From Sarcocystis neurona (lineage: Eukaryota > Apicomplexa > Conoidasida > Eucoccidiorida > Sarcocystidae), in NCBI GenBank assembly GCA_000727475.1, contig KL647298.1, positions 3,059,254-3,123,253 on the forward strand: a stretch of DNA of 64,000 bases, in the 5' to 3' direction. Below are positions 54,656-64,000 of this stretch, one piece after another. Under the pieces are notes generated by a model that searched no databases, was not told where the DNA came from, and saw nothing but the letters and a program-made list of their open reading frames with translations. Position 1 is the first letter of the stretch. Each line of letters starts with the position of its first letter. The translations under genes were made by a program, and so were the position numbers.

Positions 54656-57600
54656 GTAAGTCATCGAGCTGATGTCTTTCTCATGCAGATGCACATGTAT
54701 GCAAACACGGAGGCATGAACGAGTATATCTACGTATACGCTGTGCCTGTCACCCACGAGACGTTCTCATCAGCTTATATACATATATACAATGATGTACA
54801 TATATATATATATGCATGTATGCATCTACACAAGAAAATCACAAAGCTCTTGCGACTATACCTGCATCCACGTGTGTGTGTATATATATATATGCACATG
54901 TTTGTCGGGGGAATGAGAGGAATAGAGTGAAGGATAGAAAGCTACCATTCGTTTTTCCTTTTGTGTGCTGAAACGCATTTCCGTCCTGTCACACATGAAG
55001 TATGAGGTCTGCAAATCCTGAGTTGGTCCATCTGTTAACCACAAGAAGGGGAAGTTCGTGAACACGCATACACCTGCCTCCTGCGCTCGATTCTCTTTTT
55101 CTGCTTCTCTCTCTATTTACATATACACGCACACATCCGCATGCACAGATGTTTGCAGCTAAGCGCGTGTACGGGCACACTTACGCACATGTAGACATTT
55201 TTTTCACTTACACGCACACATATATATATATATATGTAGTGTATTTGTAGATGTACGTATATGCACTTATACCGAACAAATAAAGGTAGGAGACCGTCGT
55301 TCACGTCCGCATACGGATATACGCACTCAGGTACATTTTTTACGTGTGTAACACTATAAAGTGGCTGCTGCGGTATCTACGGGGTCGAAATCTCTACGCA
55401 AGTAAGGAAGCAGCGCTGCGTCGCGTGGAGGTCTCCTCTCCCCGGACTGGACAACTAAGCGAAGTATTAGTAGTTGGTGGAGATACTGCTACCTCCTACT
55501 TCATGCCCAGCTTTGCATCTTCTTCCTGTTCCTCCCTAGACGACCGAATGGCGGCCGTGTAAAATCGGGAAGGAAGACCCCTGGGAAGAAATATAAACAT
55601 GTACATAAGTACACCCATCCGTCCATCCAAGCATACACATGAAGAGATACACATACTTACACTGTATGTGTATCTAAAACACACGTGCACATCCCCGTTT
55701 ATTTTTTAAGATATCTCGCGACAACCCCTGCTACTATATGTGTCGTGTCCTACACTGAGCGGCGAACACATATACACCTACATTTTTGTTTTTGAACGTC
55801 CCTACCAACAACGCCGGCTCCTACGTGTGTCTTTTTACGCGGGGCCTTTATTTTGTTGTGTGTGTGTGTGTGTGTGTGTATGTGTGTGTGTGTGTGTATG
55901 TATGTGTGTGTGTGTGTATACGGGTGTCCAGGTTCACGCTGCGTCCGCAGAGCTGAACGAAGCCGTTGTTCGCCTTTGCAAGACAATTTCACGACACTGG
56001 GTCGTGGATTTATATAACGTCGTGCCTCCACATCGTCGAGGAGCCTGGCAGCAGCTGTTGCAAACCCTGGAGTCGCAACTAGAAGTGTTTACACAAAGCT
56101 ACCGCAAGTTTGAGCACGAGTACTGTACAGAAATGTTGAACTTGTTAGATGCCGTTTTCAAGCCGCTCGAACTCATGTGTAAAGAGGCAGTGTTGCTTCT
56201 GGAAAAATTTCGCAGTGGCACCGCAGTGGAGGGACTTTCTCTCTGCCTGCCAGGCGGTGTTTCCTCTACGATGTCCTCTTCCTTCTCCCCGCGTGGCGGC
56301 GGCAGCGCTCCCGCGAGAACGAAGATCAACTGCGCTGGCGCTTCTTTTTTCACCCATAAACGCGCGGCAACAGCGGCAGCGGGAGAGTCCTCTTCCTCCT
56401 GTTTCTCGACCTTCATCACCCAAGCTTCTTCAACTGCGACTTGCAGTGCGGCTGCTACCGTAAGTACCACTGCCTCGGCACACAGCAGCAGCGCCAGTGA
56501 CTACGCCAGTATGGACAGCAGCACGAGTGACGCATACGAAGACATGGGCAACAGCGGCAATAATAATAGTAATGTCAGCAGCTTGAAGTGTGGAAATGGC
56601 AGGTTGATTACGAGTGGGGACTTCCTGGGGCAACGACGCAAAGAAAACGTGGTGCACGAGAGCAGTAATATGGTGCAGGAGTCTGTCGGCAAGAGACAGC
56701 GAAACGAGGCGCGTCTGCTGCTGCAGCGAGAGGCAGCCGTTGACTTCCAACAAATCTGCGAGTCCAGTTTCCTGCAACAGTTAGAACAACTGTACAAGCA
56801 AGGATCGTTCTCCACGACTGACGTCCCCGTCGAAAATTTCGATCCAGCTTTATTGCAGACAGCGCGCAAAATTGTCAATATATGGTAAGTCTACTTTACG
56901 AGTCGCGCCTTCCCCTTTCTCAACGTGGAAAATCCTGCTTCTCTCCGCGTGTTTTTCCCGTGACATACCTATGCATGTATACCAGTCTACATACACACAC
57001 AGAAACGCACATAGGCACGTTCTTTTACATATTTGTATGCATACGTGTGTATACGTGGAAGTGCACACATACTCGTAGACATGTATTTACATACACATAA
57101 TGTTAATGTACACACGTTTTTCGACCGGCGACGCAGCCTTATAGATACATATATATACATGTATATGGATTCCTGGAGGTGCCTACACATACTACTGATA
57201 TACACGTACATGTATATAGTATGAGTGTACATAATTTTCGACGAACGTCACGGGGTATTTTCAAAAAATCCATGGAGTATACTTAGAAAATTCAGCAGAC
57301 CCGGGAGAATTTCAGGAAAGGCCACCTTTTCTCCCTTCCTGTTTTCTTCCATCACCACACTCCATACACATATATATGTATATATGAATGGAATCTATTT
57401 CCTAGATAGGTCTGTCCTCGCTTTTTTGCATCAGACCACACTGATAATTGCATCCACGTTAATATACATATATATATATATACATATATGAGTCTGTATG
57501 TCTGCATATTTATATCTACTATCAAATCTATCTGCAGGTATGTATATATATATATATATATGTATATATATGGTGAGCGAAATACGCCCACCAGATTTCT

Positions 57601-60600
57601 CGTTTTCCTGAGAGTTCGCAACCTACATTGCATGCCTACGTAAGCGTGTGCACCTGCCGACACATATGTGTACATGTACGTGTTTGTGTGTGGACGTACA
57701 CATCATATATATGTATATATATGTAGATATACATGTATATATGTGTACGTATGCATGTGGACTTACCTTAAACATATATATATATATATATGTATCTGTC
57801 TCTACGCGGATATGCGTATACGCGTACGTCTTTGTATGTGCACGTACACGTGAATATTTGTCTATAAAGTTATATCTATGTAAATATATATATATATATA
57901 TATATGTTCGCATGTTTATGTACACATACACGTGTCTGTCTGTCTGTATGTATATAAGTATAGGTTTACATGCATACGTACACGTGTATATCTGTTTATA
58001 AATAAGATACATTTGCTGTTGTTGTTGTGCCAGGACCTTCTAAGACGCACTGGGGAGATTTTTTTTTTGTTTGTTGTCTCCCTCGAGTTGAACCTCTTGA
58101 TCTCTTAACTTTGCTGCTGTTCTTTGCTCCACGTCTTCTATTCTCGTCTCTCTCTATATATGTGCACATACATATGTAGATATCTACCTGTCTATCCACC
58201 TGTCTATCTATATCTATCTATCTCTCTCTACATCTATCTATCTATATCTATCTGTCTATATCTATCTACCTATATCTATCTATGTATATCTATGTGTCTG
58301 TATCTATCTATATACATCTATCTATGTATACCTATTTATATACATCCTTCTATCTATATCTATGTATGTGCATCTATCTACCTGTCTATATCTATCTATA
58401 TCTAACTATCTATATCTATCTGTTTGTGCTTATGTGTGCATGTCAGTCTGTCTATACCTATCTTTCTATACCTATCTATTCATCTCTATCTATCTATCTA
58501 TACCTGTGTACATATATCTATCTGTTGATATCTATCGATCTATATCTACCTACCTGTCTACATCTAACTATATCTCTGTGTATCTATCTATGTGTACCCG
58601 TCTATCTGTCTATCTACACCTACCTACATCTATTTATATCTATCTATTTGTCTCTCTCCATATTATCGTATATATGTATATGTATGTGTACAGTTTCTTA
58701 TCTCTGATTTTCTGCGACAAAGGGAAATTTGCCATGTCCGTAAAGGAATTCGACGTGTTGCTGCTTCTCTCTTCATCCCATCGGTGGGCAATATCGCTTC
58801 GAGGCTGCTTTCCTCTTCTTACGTCTTCCACAGACACGTACCCCGCGAAGTAGCTCCGCTGGGCCTGACCCTCTACACTTCTTCTTCTATTTTGATTTGT
58901 TGCCCACCAGTCTCACGGCCCCTTTTTGCTCGTTCTCTTCGAATCCATTCTTCTCGCGTTCCTTTTCTACTTCTATCCTCGTCGTGTGGCTTCTGCGAAT
59001 ATCTTCTCCGATTTCTTCTGCTTCTCTTCTCTGCTGCTCCCCTCTCCAGAACTCCCGTCGTCAGCTGTTGACGTCGGATATTTTGTTGCTTTTTCTTCCC
59101 GTCCCGTTCTCTTCTGTCTTTCTTCGTCGCCCACCCCGGCCCGCTGCCTGCTGCTCGGTCTCGTCTCGGGGGGCCCCGGCTCTTCAAGACACCTGCTGTA
59201 TGATGCCTCATTTTGGTCTTCGACAGCGTGAGCGTTCCCTGCCTTTTCTGCTGCCGTTTCCTCCGGTTTCCCCCCTTTTTTTCTTTCGCGCTCAATGTCC
59301 GTCTCCCCCCCTTCTCTTCCTCTCTTTTCCTCTGGCCTTCTCCGCCCGTTTTTGCCTGTGTTTTCAGGGAGACCTCCGACACGTCTAAGTTGAGCGTAGC
59401 GAATGCAGTGGCTTCTTGCCTGCTGTTCGTGACCCACCGCTGCATGCGGAGACTTGCGCACATGAAAGAGGAGGTGGAGAACTTTGCGCTGCACCCCACG
59501 TTTGCTGCCAACATAAAACTGCGGCAAAATATCAACGAATACGAAGAAGTCTGGCGCGTGTCAGAATGTCTCCTCGACCAAGAATTCCTCATCTTTGCAG
59601 AGGAGTTGATGGAAATGCTCACCCGTGACTACGGAGCAAGCAGAGGCCAAGATAAAACCCTCACCTACCGTACGCGAGGCAGGAACTGCAGCAGAAACAA
59701 CTCTTCTACGAAAACACGCGGGCCTCCTCTCACACGTAGACACACACATACACAGGCGCAAACACACACACACACATATTAATGTTTATATACGTGTCGT
59801 ATATATATGTGTCCATCATTCCACGTATATATACGGAGATATAAATATACCTATCCACACACATATATGTGTGTACGTATATAAATAGATCTACCCATAT
59901 ATATGTATGTACTAATATATCTACATGTCTATCTCTCTCTATATGTGTATACATTGACACATATCTGCGGACATCTATCTATCTATACATACGTATATAT
60001 ACATATATATGCATTTATATATAGAAGCACGTATATAGATATGTGTATCTATCTATGTATACATATATATATATATATATGTATTTATATATATGCATAC
60101 AAACATATCTATATATCGATCCGTCCATATCTATATACATACACTCGCAAATATAAGCATACCTATCTATCTATACGTGTATTTATGTATACAGATATCG
60201 ATAGATCTATCCCTCTCTCTCTATACGTATACGCACATATATACACATGTCTATCTATGTACACATATATGTATATGCATATAAATATACAAATATATCT
60301 ATATATCTCTCTCGCTCACTCTCTCTCTATATATATTTACACATGCAAATATGCCTATCTATCTACCTATCTATATATATATATATATATATATATGTGC
60401 GTGCACACAAATAAATCTATCTACCTATCTCTCTACTTCGCTCTCTCCTCCCTTTATATATATATGTATATGAATATGTCTATCTACCTATATATCTACC
60501 TCTACGTATGTCTATACATGTATATATATACATACGAATCTATCTATCTATCAGTCTATATATATATATACACTTAATAGGTATCTATCTATCTATACAT

Positions 60601-60729
60601 ATATACATACACATACATATATCTATGTATAAATCGATCTATCTACCTATCCACATATATATACACACATATATATCTATCCTTCTATGTGAATATATGT
60701 ATCTATCTATCTGTATATATATATATATG

Positions 60730-60775
<46 letters not shown>

Positions 60776-62972
60776 TACCAGTCTCTTTATCTGCAGACGT
60801 ACAAATCTACCAATAAATGTATGCATCGATATGCACATGAGTTTGTGTGTGTGTATGTACGGGAGTGTGGGGAGACGGGGAGACATGCGGAAGAGCGGCT
60901 GGGAGACGGCGACGGGTGGATGCAACAGCAGCAGCAGACAACGGAGAGACACGAAGAGAAGGGAGACGGAGACGGGAAGGCATATTGGGGGGAAAGACAA
61001 CGGACGGAAAACACGCATGCAGATGAATTTGTGCGGGCTTTCGAGATACTTTCTGGCGCTTCTTTTGTCCCCCCCCCCTTCTTTCACAGCCGCACTGAAC
61101 AGAAGTGACATTCCCTTCGACTTCCACATGCAAGACGAGGAGACCTCTGCAGCAATGCAACGCATGCAAGTGCTGCTTTCCCTTCCAGATCCCCCCGAAG
61201 TGGTCCTCTACGATCTCCTCCCCATTCTCATGCTGTTCGAACTCCTTCTTCGCTCGGACACAGCTGTAAGAACCTCCCTCTTCGTCTTCTCTTCGTCTTC
61301 TCCTCGTCCTTTTTTCTTCTGTTTGGGGTGTGCCCTTCTACTTTTTTCTGGTCCTCCCTTTGTCCCTTTTTCTCTTTTTGCGGTGGTCACTTCCGTTCTT
61401 TGACGACACTTCCTTCCTTTCTCTCTCTCCACGTTTCATCGTCTTTTCCGTCTGAGCCCCGCCGCAGTCTTCTTCGCCTCCTCTCCTTCGAGCAGCACTT
61501 TCTCTTCTCAACCTCTCCGTCTCCTCTGCGACCCTTTCTCCCTTTGTGACCTTTCCATCCTCTTCCTCGAAAAATCAAAAAGGAGACCTTCTGTGGATGT
61601 GGTGATGCTGCCTGCCAAGAGGGTCTCTACACACCTGCGGCGACGTCTCTACTCTTCCACCTTTCCTTTGATGAAGTTGCTCGTCCCACCTTTTTACGTG
61701 CCTACGTTCTTCTACGTGTCTATAAATCTAGACGGATATCCATATATGTAGACACTTGTAGACGTACGCGTGTGAGTAGTAAGCGCGCCTTGTATCTCCT
61801 TTTTATACAAATCACAGTATAGAAGCCGTACATATACATAGGGGCCATATGTGTGGGCATGCACACGCCTACATATATATATACACATATGTAAGTATAT
61901 ATTTGTGTAGATGCCTATATTTTGTGAGCAGGTATTTGTAGCCGTATACATGAAAATATATATGTAATTTCATCTGTGGGTGCGCAAGCACATATGAACT
62001 GCTCTCTCTTTCGATTGCTTTACATATATATAAATGTATCCTTTTTACAATGAGGATGTTTGTATATTCGTATATACGTAAACATACATTTGGTGGAGTA
62101 TGTGAGTAGTTTCATCTATCGTGACTTATCAAATGGCTTTTCATATATATATATATATACACGCATGTACACGTCTCCATATCAATGCATCTGTCTTCAC
62201 ACATACATCTACATACATAGGTATAATTACATACATATAGATACATATATATATATATATATATATCAGTACATCCTTGAGTATATCTCTACATACACAT
62301 ATATATATATATGTCTGTGCTTAAATATATACACATACATATATATGTATATATATATATACACATATGTACGCGTGCATGTATGCATATATATATATAT
62401 ATATATATGTATCAGTAAATCCATGAGGGTATCCCTACATACACATATACGTACATATACATATATACATATATAGGCGTACGTATCTATATATATATAT
62501 ATATATCTACATATATATATATATATATATTTTTTTTTTATTACACGTGTTTTTCTATAGAAGTATATATGTCAGCGGATATTTGATGGCAGGTCTACAC
62601 ATGCAAAAAATTACATATTTGAGTCCAAGAGGAAGTTTTGTATCTTCACACGAAAATGTAGAAGAAATGAACGACGCACCAGCATTTGCGTGTGGAAGTG
62701 TATTTCTACCGGCAAACGACTCACTACACCCATACAAATACACATACACACACACCAGCACATATTCTCTACCCAACATAGACCACTACAAATACGTATA
62801 TATATATATATTCATTCATTATATACTGCTTCTAATTTACACGTACATATACATATATATATATGAGATTGATTTGTATATATCTATATATCTATATGTA
62901 TAGATACGTACCCCTACTGATATACACATACATATATATATGCACATATTTGTATACCCCTCCTGATGTACG

Positions 62973-63006
<34 letters not shown>

Positions 63007-64000
63007 TATGTATATATACTCCTGCTGACGTACAAATACATATATATCTACAACAATATATAATATATATATGTGTATGGAGCAAAAAATAAGCTTGCGC
63101 AACTCCTCTGCCATTTTGGGGCATATACCGGACACACTCATGCGATCCTCTCCCTCTCCCCGTCTCCTCCCTTCCTCCTCCGTCTCCCCGTCTCGTCTCT
63201 TCCTGTCTCTCTGTTGCTTCGGTCCCCTATCTACACTCCGTCAGTCTGTTTTCCTTTCTTTTTCTTTCTCTGCGTCTCCCTGCCTTCTGTCACTGCCCCC
63301 ATCTGTCTGTTCTACGCTTTCCTTCTCTCCATTGCACATATATGTACGTATATATACATATATGGATGCACCTCTAAACACAGAAACACATGCAGACACA
63401 GAGACCTAGTCATAGATTTACGCAGGTGTATACGTATACTCAGTCGGAGGGGCAATATAAAGATTTCCCTGTTGAACCCGTGGAGATAGGAAAGAATTCT
63501 CGCTGGGATTGTGAGCCGATGTATATATCTGGAAGAATGTACATATACGCATATGTGTCCATACAAATGCATGAACATACGTATCCATATATATATATAT
63601 ATGTGAAGAAGTGACTTCGTTATGCAGATACTGATAGAAATTTATCGAAGTGTACCCGCGTGCGCGTGAGTCTTTACGTTTGGGGGAAAAGCAGAAGAAA
63701 ATTTCGACAGTTATCATATGAGACGAAACAGAGAAAAAAACCAGCTCCCCATGGCTACTGTCGTTGTGCGTCTCTACCCGCCTGCCTGTCGGCCTGCCGT
63801 TGCTGCTGTTGCTGCTGCTGTTGCTCTGGTGCTCTGCTGCTGCTGTGCTGCTGCTGCTACCGTTGCTGCTGCTACCGTTGCTGCTGCTACCGTTGCTGCT
63901 GCTGCTGTTGCTGCTGCTGCTGTTGCTGCTGCTGCTGTTGCTGCTGCTGCTGATGTTGCTGCTGCTTCTTCTTCGACCTCTGCGCAGGTATACGAGAAAT
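52235..64000 (+). CDS. Unrecognised multi-exon protein, 3' end beyond window
   Basis: Exons: 52235-54655, 55932-56884, 59368-59669, 61090-61265, and probably from 63988. All joins are GT-AG with matching phases (0/0, 2/1, 1/2, 0/0), giving 1,284 codons before the last exon. The first ATG in the frame is 52235. The N-terminal 800 residues are Ser/Pro/Ala-rich and likely disordered, with two ordered patches: DVWWEPIRKKINVLSDLCKD and LPVFTKHLGDLAEILQLTG. Exons 2-4 are helical and Leu-rich (QLLQTLESQLEVFTQSYRKF, LNLLDAVFKPLELMCKEAVL, HRCMRRLAHMKEEVENFAL, LYDLLPILMLFELLLRSDTA), suggesting an alpha-helical scaffold or solenoid. I recognise no family, signal peptide or membrane segment. Amino-acid repeats are much sparser than in GCN1. 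Confidence 0.75.
54656..55931 (+). other. Intron 1 of the unrecognised gene
   Basis: A GTAAGT start and TA/TG-rich patches (54775-54900, 55215-55260), ending in a (TG)n tract at 55856-55920. An open frame at 55344-55562 (peptide IKWLLRYLRGRN) is CAG-free, but its edges do not give a phase-compatible exon with good splice sites. Confidence 0.6.
55932..56884 (+). CDS. Unrecognised gene, exon 2
   Basis: Acceptor GGTGTCCAG after a (TG)n tract, donor GTAAGT, ending two bases into a codon. It has a helical first third (LNEAVVRLCKTISRHWVVDL onward), a Ser/Thr/Ala-rich middle, and a helical end (FQQICESSFLQQLEQLYKQ). Confidence 0.85.
56885..59367 (+). repeat. Intron 2 of the unrecognised gene with TATC microsatellite
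   Basis: TA/TG-rich from 56980 to 58010, then an interrupted (TATC)n array at about 58190-58670 (CTATCTATCTATC with ACCTATC and TGTCTATC variants). A pyrimidine-rich 3' part with TTCTTCTTC and CGTCT elements leads to the acceptor. Confidence 0.8.
59368..59669 (+). CDS. Unrecognised gene, exon 3
   Basis: Acceptor TGTGTTTTCAG; its first base completes Trp from exon 2. It encodes ETSDTSKLSVANAVASCLLF, IKLRQNINEYEEVWRVSECL and FAEELMEMLTRDYG. The donor GTACGC at 59670 gives the phase needed for exon 4. Confidence 0.78.
59670..61089 (+). repeat. Intron 3 of the unrecognised gene, TATC/TA-rich
   Basis: Almost continuous TATC, TATA and CA microsatellite from about 59750 to 60780, then GGAGACGGGGAGAC-type sequence (60870-60990) and a short pyrimidine tract before exon 4. 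Confidence 0.75.
61090..61265 (+). CDS. Unrecognised gene, exon 4
   Basis: Acceptor CCCCCTTCTTTCACAG, donor GTAAGA, ending in phase 0. It encodes NRSDIPFDFHMQDEETSAAM and VVLYDLLPILMLFELLLRSD. Confidence 0.78.
61266..63987 (+). other. Intron 4 of the unrecognised gene (probable)
   Basis: A CTTCTTCGTCTTC-rich start, TA-rich blocks (62130-62535, 62790-63080), a GTCTCC-type block (63140-63310) and a terminal CTG array. A non-repetitive patch at about 62545-62760 is open on both strands but is AT-rich and unassigned. Confidence 0.5.
63787..63975 (+). repeat. CTG array with 15-bp period
   Basis: CTG-rich; units of CTGCTGCTACCGTTG (three copies) pass into CTGCTGCTGCTGTTG (four copies). It lies directly before the presumed acceptor at 63987. 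Confidence 0.85.
63988..64000 (+). CDS. Probable start of exon 5 of the unrecognised gene
   Basis: A CTG-rich tract and TTCTTCTTCGACCTCTGCGCAG precede GTATACGAGAAAT, which continues the phase of exon 4 (VYEK). Too short to confirm. Confidence 0.4.

Noticed and set aside
55344..55562. Peptide IKWLLRYLRGRN, reminiscent of the end of copia-type reverse transcriptases
   Set aside because: The resemblance covers about ten residues; no catalytic motifs, integrase, LTR or other retrotransposon sequence nearby.
1..64000. Telomere-like TTTAGGG arrays, which are common in Eimeria
   Set aside because: I saw no tandem run of this heptamer in the window; CAG/CTG, GTCTCC and TA/TATC/TATG repeats dominate instead.

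Overview
The window looks like nuclear DNA of an apicomplexan parasite of the genus Eimeria (chicken coccidia). The coding exons are packed with CAG/CTG trinucleotide runs that are translated as poly-Gln, poly-Ala, poly-Ser or poly-Leu. Genes are intron-rich with GT-AG introns full of TA, TATG, TATC and CTG repeats. A long repeat-poor island (about 41.8-55.3 kb) sits beside repeat-rich DNA, the segmental pattern known from Eimeria chromosomes. The species call is inference; the family assignments below rest on recognisable protein motifs. One stretch of 485 N (10912-11396) is an assembly gap.

Layout. (1) 1-2166, minus strand: the 5' part of SGT1, with a complete CS domain and the beginning of the SGS domain. 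It is split over two exons and runs off the left edge. (2) 2167-7861: divergent interval between SGT1 and GCN1. It holds large CAG and CTG arrays, a GGAGAC array and a GCATGC-type palindrome, and no gene I can support. (3) 7862-41734, plus strand: one giant gene, GCN1, the ribosome-associated HEAT-repeat activator of the GCN2-type eIF2-alpha kinases. I could connect 14 exons whose splice phases all match, giving about 4,783 residues. That is nearly twice the size of yeast or human GCN1 because of amino-acid-repeat insertions. (4) 41735-52234: repeat-poor, gene-poor DNA with a 77-bp inverted repeat. (5) 52235 to beyond 64000, plus strand: a multi-exon gene I do not recognise, with four phase-matched exons and probably a fifth at the right edge.

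Functional theme. SGT1 (HSP90 co-chaperone, SCF adaptor) and GCN1 (amino-acid-starvation and ribosome-collision signalling) are both conserved housekeeping or stress genes, arranged head to head. Nothing suggests co-regulation beyond the shared 5.7-kb upstream interval.

The most unusual structures are three. Several GCN1 introns begin with CAG arrays and end with CTG arrays, so their ends could pair in the pre-mRNA. A family of short dyad-symmetric GTGT-N4-ACAC motifs is shared by two GCN1 introns. The repeat-poor island contains an inverted repeat whose two arms encode the same Cys/His-containing peptide.
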